From contig NZ_CALPBW010000015.1 of the NCBI RefSeq assembly GCF_943169845.1, forward strand, positions 1 to 47,287: 47,287 bases of DNA, written 5' to 3'. The notes under the pieces are model-generated. The model had not been told where the DNA came from and searched no databases. It saw only the letters and a list, made by a program, of their open reading frames with translations. Below, piece by piece: positions 27,827 through 36,061 of the stretch (within the stretch, counting starts at the first letter, position 1; the number at the start of each line of letters is the position of its first letter). Position numbers and translations under genes: made by a program. The DNA comes from Peptoniphilus rachelemmaiella. Its GTDB lineage: Bacteria > Bacillota > Clostridia > Tissierellales > Peptoniphilaceae.

Positions 27827-28818
27827 TGAAATGTTTACATTGCGGCGCAGACAATGCAGCCGATGCAAAATTTTGTAAATCCTGCGGTCAACCGTTGGAG
27901 AGTGAAATCGTAGAGGACACGGCCGTCATAAAACCGGTGGACGCTTACGATGCGAACCCGGCCTATGGCTACGACGAGGTCGAGGAGAAAAAGCCCGTGG
28001 ACAAAAAGAAGGGCGTCATCATCGCCGCTTCCGTGGCCGCCATCATCGTGCTTCTTGTGCTCTCGGTGTTTATCTACCGCACGAGCCGGCGGATCAGTTT
28101 GGAAAAATCCGCTGCCGCCGCCATTGAAGATGAAAATTACGACAAGGCCCGGGAGCAGTACGAAAAGCTCTACGACATGATGGGTCGCAGCGTCTACAAG
28201 GATCGGGCGACGGAGGCCAAGACCATGGCCAAGGACGTGGATCTTTTGGACGAGGCCAAGGATGCATTCCAAAGCGGCAATTATGCAGACGCCTTGCGTA
28301 TGTACACCGCCATTCAGAACCACGAAAACAATCTTTCCGACAAGGCGAGAGACGGTGCTTTTGATGTGCTTGAGGCGGTAAGTCAAAAGGTTGAGGCCCT
28401 TATCGAGGCCGACGACTACGACAGTGCCATGGACATGGTCAACGGGCTCATCGCCATTGCACCGGACAACAGCCGCCTGAATTTTTTAAAGAAGGAAATT
28501 AAGAATGGGGCGCAAAATTTAAGCGAGGAAAAAATCCGCACCGCCACCGCCGAATCGGAAGCCGCCAAGGCCGCGGAATCAGCGCAAAAAAGTGCCAAGC
28601 GGGCCTCGGAAGCGAACCGCATTCTTTACACCGTGCAATACGTCACCGCCGGCGAGGCCAATGTGCGCACGGGCCCGGGGAAAAATTATCCCGTGGCCTA
28701 CACCTTGACCCGCGGCGCCGAAGTCTACATCATCGACACCCGCTCGGATTCCGTCAGGACCTGGTGCAATATCGGCGACGGATGGATTTCCTACCGGACC
28801 TTAAACGGCGAATTTTAA
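27823..28818 (+). CDS. Zinc-ribbon, single-pass protein with extracellular SH3 domain
   Basis: A 331-aa protein. Residues 4-22 form a zinc ribbon (CLHCG, CKSCG) on the cytosolic side. A linker is followed by one membrane helix at about 63-85 (ASVAAIIVLLVLSVFIY). Residues about 90-245 form a helical, TPR-like region with regular Ala/Lys/Asp patterns, then an Ala/Lys-rich coiled stretch. Residues about 268-328 form a bacterial SH3 domain (AGEANVRTGPGKNYPVAYTL), which binds cell-wall peptides in other proteins. The architecture suggests a protein linking the cytosol to the wall. ATGATG start at 27823 overlaps the previous stop. The function is unknown. Confidence 0.82.
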   Translation: MMKCLHCGADNAADAKFCKSCGQPLESEIVEDTAVIKPVDAYDANPAYGYDEVEEKKPVDKKKGVIIAASVAAIIVLLVLSVFIYRTSRRISLEKSAAAAIEDENYDKAREQYEKLYDMMGRSVYKDRATEAKTMAKDVDLLDEAKDAFQSGNYADALRMYTAIQNHENNLSDKARDGAFDVLEAVSQKVEALIEADDYDSAMDMVNGLIAIAPDNSRLNFLKKEIKNGAQNLSEEKIRTATAESEAAKAAESAQKSAKRASEANRILYTVQYVTAGEANVRTGPGKNYPVAYTLTRGAEVYIIDTRSDSVRTWCNIGDGWISYRTLNGEF

Positions 28819-28899
28819 ATTTTTCCTGAAGATTCCTCCCAAGACCCTTGTTTAATTGCATAGCCAACTGATTAAAATCCGATTTTCTATTTTGAATAA

Positions 28900-29215
28900 A
28901 AATCCATTCTTACATGGTTTTGAGGCCCTGGGATGGGGAAAAGGCGTCAATTCTGTGGTAATCGATTAATTGAAGCCTAGCTGACGTTAGAAATTCAAGA
29001 AACTTTCTTCGCTTTAAAATTCATTCTTTCACGGCTTTTAAACCCGGGGAAGGGGCTAGGGCGTTGCGATTCGCCCTCTGCCCCTTCCCCGGGGCCCCAT
29101 CCCCATCCACCCACAAACGCCTTTTAGCAGTGCAAATGCCTGACGGCATTTGATTCCTACCGGGCTGTGTTGCGTAAGAAAGATTTTGAGTTGGGGCAGT
29201 CTACTTTTTAAAAAT
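28900..29215 (+). repeat. Hairpin repeat family, long copy C
   Basis: The best-conserved part is 28975-29152, the reverse complement of copy B. Order on the plus strand: degenerate half-core near 28918-28947, GTTAGAAATTC segment, core hairpin (29043-29093), CCCCATCCCCATCCACCC linker, and small hairpin CAAATGCC-TGAC-GGCATTTG (29133-29152). It fills most of the 487-bp gap after the SH3 gene. A short stretch near 29249-29270 (GAAGAAGCCCAGCATAC) also resembles the outer flank of copy B. Confidence 0.88.
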
Positions 29216-29267
29216 GGTAACGGCTCGCCTGACTCATTGTCATCGTCTAGCGAAGAAGCCCAGCATA

Positions 29268-29296
29268 CAAAAAACCCTGTCGGCGGACAGGGTTTT
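29268..29296 (-). terminator. Intrinsic terminator after the alcohol dehydrogenase
   Basis: ACCCTGTC pairs with GACAGGGT (29274-29293); on the minus strand it is followed by six Ts. The plus strand also has a T-rich tail. Confidence 0.85.
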
Positions 29297-29305
29297 GTTT
29301 TGCGC

Positions 29306-30379
29306 TTATTTCAAGCTGCGGCCAAAGGCATCGGCCTTTAAGGCGGCGGCTTTTATTTTTTCCACGGAAATGGGTTTGCTCGAGCGCTTGTATTCCGTGG
29401 TTTCGGGAACGAAGGTCATCATTTCGTCCAGATCGTCTGCCGTGAGGCCCACGTCTTCCAATGTAATGGGCAGGCCCAAAGACTGATTGAAGCGGGCGAT
29501 TTTTTCCAGCTCCGCCTCGTTGTCGTCGTAAGCGTGAAGGACCATGACGCCGAAGGAGACCACTTCGCCGTGAAGGTACTCTCCTTCTCTCGGGATCAAG
29601 CAGGCGGCGTCGAAGAAGATGTGGGCGATGTAGGAATTGTAGTAGAAATCCGGCTGATTGGTGAGGTTGCTCACATAGCCTGTGGAGACCAAGACGTCCA
29701 GAGCGATTTCTTCCACGGCGCGGGAGACGCGGTTGTTCTTCACATCCTCAAGGCCTTCTTTGCCCCACTTCAGGAAGGGCTCTTCGCAGGTTTTGGCAAT
29801 GCCTACGCCCAGGCGGGCCATGTGGCTCAAGTCGTCGCCCTTCGATGCGGAAAGGACTTCCGCCTGTTTGCTGATGCCGTCGCCGATGCCGGCCCAGAAG
29901 TAAATCTCAGGGGCTTCGGCGATGATTTTCAGGTCGATAAAAATATCCGAGGGAGACTTGGGAAATTCGTAGCCTTTCACCCGGCCCGACTCGTCGTAGA
30001 CCACGGCAATGGCGGTCATGGCCGCGCAGTTGGAACAGATGGTGGGAAAAGAAAAGGCGGGCTTGTCGGCGCGGAGGGAAAGGACTTTCGTCGTGTCCAG
30101 GGCCTTGCCCCCGCCGATGCCGAAGAGTACGTCGGCTTCTTTCACGGCGGGCTCATTTTTCAGCCGCTCGATGTTGGCGTTGGTGCACTCCACGCCGTAG
30201 ACGAAGGTGCCGGTGATTTCCACGTCGGTTCCTTTCAGGGCGTCGTTAATTTTTCCAGAGGCGGCCTTTAAGGCGCGCTCGCCGCCGATGAGGGCGACTT
30301 TTTTAAAGCCCCTCGACGCCAGCACGTCGGGCAATTCGTCGTATCCGTCTTTGGACAGATGGTAATTCGGCATATACAT
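29306..30379 (-). CDS. Iron-containing alcohol / glycerol dehydrogenase family
   Basis: A 357-aa NAD(P)-dependent dehydrogenase of the iron-containing ADH superfamily, closest in style to glycerol dehydrogenases. The NAD-binding region has GIGGGKALDTTK near 92-103, and PTICSNCAAMTAIAV follows where the family has PT..STGS-like residues. Metal ligands are an aspartate in AGIGDGISK and histidines in YIAHIFFDA and LHGEVVSFG. It oxidises a polyol or alcohol in the cytosol; glycerol is possible given glpK elsewhere in the window, but the neighbours do not confirm it. The start at 30379 is preceded by AAAGGGGA. It has its own promoter and terminator. Confidence 0.85.
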   Translation of the reverse strand: MYMPNYHLSKDGYDELPDVLASRGFKKVALIGGERALKAASGKINDALKGTDVEITGTFVYGVECTNANIERLKNEPAVKEADVLFGIGGGKALDTTKVLSLRADKPAFSFPTICSNCAAMTAIAVVYDESGRVKGYEFPKSPSDIFIDLKIIAEAPEIYFWAGIGDGISKQAEVLSASKGDDLSHMARLGVGIAKTCEEPFLKWGKEGLEDVKNNRVSRAVEEIALDVLVSTGYVSNLTNQPDFYYNSYIAHIFFDAACLIPREGEYLHGEVVSFGVMVLHAYDDNEAELEKIARFNQSLGLPITLEDVGLTADDLDEMMTFVPETTEYKRSSKPISVEKIKAAALKADAFGRSLK

Positions 30380-30415
30380 AATCTATTCCCCTTTTCTTTG
30401 CGATAGTAGAAAAAC

Positions 30416-30444
30416 ACTATACACCCCCGCGGGATGAGACGCAA
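30416..30444 (-). promoter_or_regulatory. Promoter of the alcohol dehydrogenase gene
   Basis: On the minus strand TTGCGT (30439-30444), 17-bp spacer, TATAGT (30416-30421). It lies in the 83-bp gap after the acyltransferase gene. Confidence 0.6.
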
Positions 30445-30462
30445 GTATGAATGAGGAAGAAT

Positions 30463-32298
30463 CTATTCTTCCTCTGCGGGCTTTTCCCTGCCCGCTTCTT
30501 TTTTGTCTTCCCCCGCCTTTTTATCCGGCGCCTTGTCTTCCTTCGGCTTTGCCTTCACCGGCTTCACCGAGGGCATAATGCCCTTGGCCACCACTTGAGG
30601 GAAAAGGTAGAGGCCCAAATTTTTCGGGTGGGTGTGGTCGGATATAAAGAGTTCGTCTTCTTCCTTGGCGATTTTGTGCCAGTCGATAAGGTGTACCCGC
30701 TTCGACGCCTTCGCAGCATTGGCGAGCTTCTCATTCACCGGCTCTTCCCAGGGATCGGGCATGACCGTGTTGACCAAGTACACGGGATGCTCTCCCGTGG
30801 CGGCGATGATTTCATCCAGCACCTTGGTATTGAAGTCGTAATTGGTGCCCAGTTGAATGACGATGGGGGCGTCCTCTGAGAGGGCACTTAAATCGTGGCT
30901 TTGAAGAACCTCCAAGCCCTTCTTCATTTGGCGATTTTTCATGCCGTCGACGGTAAATTTCGGCAGAAGCAGTTTAATGTATTCCGCTTCCATTTCCGTA
31001 AGGCTGTCGCCGATCATAAGGCCGTCCCGCGCGGCCAGGGCGTTCACCTCTTTTTCCCCGAGGGCCACTTGGGGCCAGCGGCGGTTGATTTCCTTGATTT
31101 CGTCGGAGAGGTTTTCGTCGTCGATGGGCTCGGGGGCCTCGGCCTTGGCCGCTTCTTTTTCCTGTGCCTCGATTTTTTTCGCCTCGGCCTTTTCTTTTGC
31201 CGCCATGCGGGCGGGACTAAAGGCAAAGGTGCCGATGAGTGTCATAAGGGCGAGGGCGGCGGCGGAGACGGTCCAGATGCGCTTTTTCACCGGGCGCTTA
31301 AAGAGGCGGTAGGTCACTTCGCCCAAAATGAAGAGGACGGGCAATTGAAGGAGCACCACGACAAAGTAAGACAGCTCACTATGGGAGAAGGCCTGTTGAA
31401 AGACAAGCATCACCGGGTACTGCCACAGGTAGAGCTCATAGCTGCGGGTGCCGAAGTAGCGAAGCAGGGGATTGCCCAGGGCCTTGGCAGTCGCGTTATC
31501 GTCTTTTGCCGTATAGAGCAAGAGGGCCGCGCCCACGATGCTGAAGAGGGCCATGCCGCCGTAGTAGAGGAAGGCGGAGGTTCTGAAGAAGGCGAAGGAG
31601 AGGAGCATGAGAAGCAAGAGCCCCGCGGCGGGCAGTGTTTTCGCCTTTTGACTGCCCTTGAAGCTGCCCTTCTCGCCGATGAGCCCGGCCAAGGCGCCCA
31701 TGGCGAAGGCGAAGTAGCGGGTGTCCGTGCCGTAGTAAATGCGGGTAATGTCTTTTGTAAAGGGCGTCATCAGGGGCATGAGGAGAAGGGAGATCCCCCC
31801 GGTAACGACGAGGGAAAGGGCGAGCTTGCCCCGATTTTTTCCGCAGAAGGTTCTCAAAATTGCCCAAATAAGATAAAACTGCAGTTGTGCCGACAGGGCC
31901 CAGAAGTGGGTAAAGGGCAAAAATTTTCCGTGGAGATCGAAGTAGGAGAAGCCCCGGAGGATTTGCTGGTAGTTGTTTACACCGAAAATGGCGCTGATCC
32001 CCGAAGCGGCCACGTCGCGAAATTCCCCATGAAAGGCAATGGCGGCGATGAAGACCACCACGGCCACGACAAAGACCAAAGGCGGCGTAAGCTTTTTGTA
32101 TTGTTTGGCAAATTTCTTAAGGGGGGCATGATTTTTCTCCGATAAGTGTTGGCCCATGAGCAGGTAGCCGGAGAGGAGGAAAAACATAACCACGCCCAGG
32201 TAGCCGCCGACGATTTTGTGGGGATAGAGGTGGTAGAGTATGACGCCCCACAGGGCCAGCGCCCGAAGCCCTGTAAAAGATTTTATTTCTTTGTGCAC
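30463..32298 (-). CDS. OatA-like acyltransferase with SGNH domain
   Basis: A 611-aa protein of the acyltransferase-3 / SGNH family. Residues 1-360 contain ten or so membrane helices with the family start FTGLRALALWGVILYHLYP, including the essential histidine. A charged Glu/Lys/Ala linker follows (about 355-400), then an extracellular SGNH hydrolase-like domain with the nucleophile serine in GLMIGDSLTEME and the Asp-His pair in SDHTHPKNLG. Such proteins O-acetylate peptidoglycan or other surface sugars and often give lysozyme resistance. The last 40 residues are an unusual Lys/Glu/Ala-rich tail. GAAGGAGA precedes the ATG. Confidence 0.9.
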   Translation of the reverse strand: MHKEIKSFTGLRALALWGVILYHLYPHKIVGGYLGVVMFFLLSGYLLMGQHLSEKNHAPLKKFAKQYKKLTPPLVFVVAVVVFIAAIAFHGEFRDVAASGISAIFGVNNYQQILRGFSYFDLHGKFLPFTHFWALSAQLQFYLIWAILRTFCGKNRGKLALSLVVTGGISLLLMPLMTPFTKDITRIYYGTDTRYFAFAMGALAGLIGEKGSFKGSQKAKTLPAAGLLLLMLLSFAFFRTSAFLYYGGMALFSIVGAALLLYTAKDDNATAKALGNPLLRYFGTRSYELYLWQYPVMLVFQQAFSHSELSYFVVVLLQLPVLFILGEVTYRLFKRPVKKRIWTVSAAALALMTLIGTFAFSPARMAAKEKAEAKKIEAQEKEAAKAEAPEPIDDENLSDEIKEINRRWPQVALGEKEVNALAARDGLMIGDSLTEMEAEYIKLLLPKFTVDGMKNRQMKKGLEVLQSHDLSALSEDAPIVIQLGTNYDFNTKVLDEIIAATGEHPVYLVNTVMPDPWEEPVNEKLANAAKASKRVHLIDWHKIAKEEDELFISDHTHPKNLGLYLFPQVVAKGIMPSVKPVKAKPKEDKAPDKKAGEDKKEAGREKPAEEE

Positions 32299-32319
32299 AT
32301 TCAGTCTCCTTCTTAACGC

Positions 32320-32360
32320 ACGAAAAGAATGGCCATGTGACCATTCTTTTCGTCTTTTTT
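32320..32360 (+). terminator. Terminator-like hairpin facing the plus strand
   Basis: A perfect 13-bp stem, ACGAAAAGAATGG with CCATTCTTTTCGT, around an 8-base loop, followed by six Ts on the plus strand only. Both neighbouring genes run on the minus strand, so its orientation does not fit them; see findings. Confidence 0.65.
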
Positions 32361-32402
32361 AATAAAAGCGAATCCCTGAAGTATAAGCTTGCGATTTAGT
32401 GA

Positions 32403-33590
32403 TTATTTGCCGGCGGCTTCTCTGTCTCTTCGTTTAATGTTCTTATAGCCTAAGATCCACAGGGGCAGAATAATCAGTGCCCAGTTGAAAATACCCAGGT
32501 ATTTGTAGGCATTTTGCACGATCCACATTAAGCCCAAGGTGGAAACCAGGTAGCAAACCACCAAAGAAACCACGGCGATAATGGCTTTTTTCTTGACCAA
32601 ATTGGTTTCGTTCTTCATGACGTGGGGTTCCATGCGGGTCACGATGCCGAAGATAAAGCCGACGGCGGTGGTGATCAGTGCCAGGAAGAGCAGGATCGGA
32701 TAAAGGACGGAGAGGATCGAAATGTCCAATTTATTGACGACGGCGATGGTGGGCAGCGCTCTGGAGGCTTCGTCTAAATAAATGTCGGGCATTTGAGAGA
32801 AGATCAAAAGGGTGATGCCCACGAGCATGAGAATGTTCATGATGCAGCCGATGATCATGGCGCCTTTGGCTTCATTTTTGTATTGACCGCCTTTAAAGGA
32901 TGCGGTAATGCCGCCGATGGCGCTGATTTGGAAGCCGGCATAGGTCAATGCCCACAAGAGGGAGTTGCCGATGTTGCCGGGGACGGTGGCATCCGATGCG
33001 GAAATGCCCCACTTGGTAGCCTTCGGATTCACATAGCCTTCAGAGAAGAGGCGGGCGATGTCCGGTCCGAATTTAATCAAGCCGGAGATAATAACAATAG
33101 AGATAATGGCTAAGATCATAATGGTCATAATCGTGGCATTTTTACGAACCAGCTCTTCGCCGAAAATAACCAGCAAGGTGACGACGACCACCATAAAGAC
33201 GGAGCCGACGAGAACGGGCAGCCCCAGGTATTGATTCACCAAAAGCCCGCCGGATGCGATGGTGGCAGCCGATGCGGCGATGGTGGTGATGATGACACTG
33301 ACGTCCATGGCCGGGGTAAAGATTTTGGCGTATTTGCCGTAGGCTTCCTTGGACCAGGCATCGTAGCCCCATTTATCCGTTTGCCGCGCCGTTTCAAGGC
33401 CGACATAATAAGTAATGGCGATCAGGATAAAAGTAAGAATCGGCATTAGGGTGCCGAACCATCCGTGGTTTGCGAAGAATTGAAGTTCTTGCGTCCCCGA
33501 TGCGAAACCTGCGCCGCAGTGGGTGGAGAACCACACCGTCGCAACACCGAAGCTGATGGATGTAAGATAATTGCGCTTGTCGTTATTCAC
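32403..33590 (-). CDS. YkvI-like membrane transporter
   Basis: A 395-aa membrane protein with about eleven helices, resembling YkvI and related APC-superfamily transporters. The start GVATVWFSTHCGAGFASGTQ and the pattern of helices fit. The GTG at 33590 is chosen as start because GGAGG lies 6 bases upstream; the frame extends to 33671 but that extra part is charged and lacks a site. The substrate is unknown, perhaps an amino acid or other small organic compound. It is divergent from a DAACS symporter. Confidence 0.8.
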   Translation of the reverse strand: MNNDKRNYLTSISFGVATVWFSTHCGAGFASGTQELQFFANHGWFGTLMPILTFILIAITYYVGLETARQTDKWGYDAWSKEAYGKYAKIFTPAMDVSVIITTIAASAATIASGGLLVNQYLGLPVLVGSVFMVVVVTLLVIFGEELVRKNATIMTIMILAIISIVIISGLIKFGPDIARLFSEGYVNPKATKWGISASDATVPGNIGNSLLWALTYAGFQISAIGGITASFKGGQYKNEAKGAMIIGCIMNILMLVGITLLIFSQMPDIYLDEASRALPTIAVVNKLDISILSVLYPILLFLALITTAVGFIFGIVTRMEPHVMKNETNLVKKKAIIAVVSLVVCYLVSTLGLMWIVQNAYKYLGIFNWALIILPLWILGYKNIKRRDREAAGK

Positions 33591-33719
33591 GATATTCCTC
33601 CAATCTAAGGGGTTGCTTCTATTTATAGAAATAGTATCACAACCGCCCGCCCTTGAAAAGAATCTTTTCACCGATTTGACACGCTTTCTTAGGCTTTTTC
33701 CCCCTTTTTCGCTCCATTT

Positions 33720-33728
33720 TGATATAAT
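33720..33728 (+). promoter_or_regulatory. Extended -10 promoter of the DAACS symporter
   Basis: TGATATAAT (33720-33728) is an extended -10 with a perfect TATAAT; the -35 region is weak. A TTGACA at 33676 lies too far upstream to pair with it. Confidence 0.55.
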
Positions 33729-33766
33729 AGCACCAATCCAATCATTTTTTATTCAAGGAGGTTTTT

Positions 33767-34993
33767 ATGTCTGAGAAAAAGGCCTTTACTCTGGGCCTCA
33801 TCCCCAAGCTTATCATTGCCATTGTTCTGGGTATTTTGGTAGGCTCCTACCTGCCGGAAGTGGTGACGAAAATCGCCGTCACGTTCTCGGCAAACTTCGG
33901 TAAGTTTTTGAACTTCGTCATTCCCCTGATGATTATCGCCTTTGTGTCCAAGGGCATCGCCGACTTGTCGGAAGGCGCGGGCAAATTGCTCCTCGCCACG
34001 GTGGGCATGGCTTACTGCTCCACTTTAATCGCCGGGAGTTTGTCCTACACCATGGCCCATGGCATCTTCCCCTCGTTCATTTCCACGGAAATGGTCGAGC
34101 AGATCAAATCGGCCTCCGAAAAGAATTTAAGCGCCCTCTTTGAGATCCCTCTGGATCCCGCCATCGACGTAACCGGCGCCTTGATCCTTGCCTTTATGGT
34201 GGGCCTTTGCGTGTCGATTTTACGTCAAAAAAACAGCGGCGACACGTTCTACAAGCTCATTAACGAATTTAACGAAATGATTAATCTGGTTTTATCCAAG
34301 GCAATTATTCCTTTGCTTCCCTTCTTCATTTTCGGTAACTTCGCCAACATGGCCTACTCCGGCAGCGTCTTCGCCATTCTCTCCGTCTTTATTCGGATCT
34401 TCGGCTGCATTTTGGTTCTGCACCTGCTTTACGTCTTCGCCATGTTCCTCGTGGCCTGCACGGCGACGAAGCGCAATCCCTTCAAGACCTTTACGAAGAT
34501 GTTCCCGGCTTATTTCACCGCCGTAGGTACCCAATCGTCCGCCGCCACCATTCCCGTCAATGTGGAATGCAATAAGCAAATGGGCGTCAGCCGCCAAATT
34601 CGGGAATTCTGTATTCCCCTTTGCGCCACGGTCCACTTGCCCGGCTCCATGATTACCTTAACGGCTTGTGTCTACACCTTGCTCTATATGTACAACATGC
34701 CCCACGGCTTCGGCTTGATTATTCAATTTATCGCCGTCTTAGGCGTGGCCATGGTCGCCGCACCGGGCGCACCCGGCGGCGCGGTTATGAGCGCACTGCC
34801 CTTCTTGCCCATCGTCGGCGTGGCTACCAACTCGCCGATGGCATCGATTTTGATTTCCCTTTATTTAACCCAAGACTCCTTCGGTACCGCCGCCAACGTA
34901 GCCGGCGACAACGCCATTTCCATGCTCGTGGAAAAAGTGTACTACAAACACATTTTGAAGCAACCGAAACCGACGGAAGAAAGTCTTTCTTAA
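33767..34993 (+). CDS. Dicarboxylate/amino acid:cation symporter (DAACS)
   Basis: A 408-aa secondary transporter of the GltP/DctA/SstT family, coupling uptake of glutamate, serine/threonine or a C4-dicarboxylate to Na+ or H+. The family features are the serine-rich re-entrant loop FTAVGTQSSAATIPVNVE, the following PLCATVHLPGSMITLTA and the C-terminal AAPGAPGGAVMSALPFL and DSFGTAANVAGDNA. The motifs look closest to the serine/threonine or glutamate groups, but I cannot decide. AAGGAGG precedes the ATG. It is a one-gene unit with its own promoter and terminator. Confidence 0.9.
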   Translation: MSEKKAFTLGLIPKLIIAIVLGILVGSYLPEVVTKIAVTFSANFGKFLNFVIPLMIIAFVSKGIADLSEGAGKLLLATVGMAYCSTLIAGSLSYTMAHGIFPSFISTEMVEQIKSASEKNLSALFEIPLDPAIDVTGALILAFMVGLCVSILRQKNSGDTFYKLINEFNEMINLVLSKAIIPLLPFFIFGNFANMAYSGSVFAILSVFIRIFGCILVLHLLYVFAMFLVACTATKRNPFKTFTKMFPAYFTAVGTQSSAATIPVNVECNKQMGVSRQIREFCIPLCATVHLPGSMITLTACVYTLLYMYNMPHGFGLIIQFIAVLGVAMVAAPGAPGGAVMSALPFLPIVGVATNSPMASILISLYLTQDSFGTAANVAGDNAISMLVEKVYYKHILKQPKPTEESLS

Positions 34994-34996
34994 TGC

Positions 34997-35027
34997 AAAA
35001 AACCGGCCATGACAGCCGGTTTTTTTG
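34997..35027. terminator. Bidirectional terminator
   Basis: AAAACCGGC pairs with GCCGGTTTT around CATGACA with T-runs on both strands. It serves the symporter and the convergent degV gene. Confidence 0.88.
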
Positions 35028-35036
35028 TGCGAAAAT

Positions 35037-35933
35037 TTATTCGTTCATGAGGGAACGTTCGTCGGGATCGCCGCTAAAGGTGACGACGCAGACTTCCGGA
35101 CCTGTGTGGGCGCCGATGACGCAGCCCACCCGTTGGTCGATGTCGATGTTTTTCTCTTCCATACCCATCTCTTTGATTAAAAAGTCTTTGACCAGCAAGA
35201 CCCGCTCGGGCCAGTCGCCGGAATAGACATAGACCCGTTGGTTGGGATTGAACGTACCGCCGACGGATTTCTCGTTCAGGTATTTCTTCAGCTTTTTCAA
35301 AAAGGCTTTCTGTCCCCGGTACACGTCTAAAAGGGCCAAGGTGCCCTCTGCTTTGTTGACGTCGAGAATGGGGCAAAGTTGCAGCACGCCACCGGCGATT
35401 TTCGCCGTCTTGGACACGCGGCCGCCGCGATGGAGGTATTCCAAACTGCCTACGGTAAAGAATTCGTAGGAGGTGGTTTTGATTTTGTTTAAGTAATCGG
35501 CAATGGCCTTAAGGCTTTCCCCGCGGTCCCTGAGGAGGGCGGCCTTCAAAACCAAAATCCCTTCGCCGAAGGTGGCGGTTTTCGAATCCACCACTTCGAT
35601 TTTTCCCGGATACTCCTTCTCCAAGGCGGCTTTTACCATCTCCGCCCCTTCGTAGGAACCGGAAAGGCCGGAGGAGAGGCTAATGTATAAGACCTCGTCT
35701 CCCTCTTCCAGGGCCTTTCGAAAGGCCTCTTCCATGACTTGGGGCATGACGCGGGAGGTGCTGTAGGTGGTGCCTGCCCGCATGTTGTCGTAGAAGTTTG
35801 AAATGTCCATGGCATGGCCCGTTTCAAATTCGTTTTCTCCGTCGGAGACGGCGATGGGCAGCTGGACGATGTCGTATCGCCCGGTGATGGTGAAATTAAT
35901 ATCCGCACCGTCGTCGGTAAATAATTTTATCAT
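35037..35933 (-). CDS. DegV-family fatty-acid-binding protein
   Basis: A 298-aa protein with the DegV fold, which binds a fatty acid and, as FakB, presents it to the kinase FakA in Firmicutes. The motifs are FTDDGADI at the N-terminus, the TSRVMPQ segment, LYISLSSGLSGSYEGA and the central GSLEYLHRGGRVSKTAKIAGG. The fatty-acid contact residues lie in these loops. AAGGAG precedes the ATG. It stands alone; no fakA gene is in the window. Confidence 0.92.
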   Translation of the reverse strand: MIKLFTDDGADINFTITGRYDIVQLPIAVSDGENEFETGHAMDISNFYDNMRAGTTYSTSRVMPQVMEEAFRKALEEGDEVLYISLSSGLSGSYEGAEMVKAALEKEYPGKIEVVDSKTATFGEGILVLKAALLRDRGESLKAIADYLNKIKTTSYEFFTVGSLEYLHRGGRVSKTAKIAGGVLQLCPILDVNKAEGTLALLDVYRGQKAFLKKLKKYLNEKSVGGTFNPNQRVYVYSGDWPERVLLVKDFLIKEMGMEEKNIDIDQRVGCVIGAHTGPEVCVVTFSGDPDERSLMNE

Positions 35934-36061
35934 GAGTCGCTCCTTATGGCGTTGATTTTTCTCTTTTTCCGCCGGAATCTCCCTGCAGGAAATTTCCGTT
36001 TGTCATTATATTACGTGTTACGGCGTTTAAAGTCAACGAGGGCCGCGCCATTGGAGCTTTT

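Noticed and set aside
30895..32145. A 416-codon open frame on the plus strand, and many other long frames opposite real genes (for example 11718-12494 minus, 16930-17496 plus, 29534-30271 plus).
   Set aside because: They lie opposite well-identified genes, are rich in Gly/His/Arg as expected of GC-rich antisense frames, and lack ribosome binding sites.
32403..33671. The longer version of the YkvI-like gene starting at 33671.
   Set aside because: The GTG at 33590 has a GGAGG at ideal distance, and the first 27 codons of the longer frame do not look like a membrane protein start.
33676..33728. TTGACA at 33676 as the -35 of the DAACS promoter.
   Set aside because: The distance to TATAAT is 41 bp, too long. 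The extended -10 is enough to explain the promoter.
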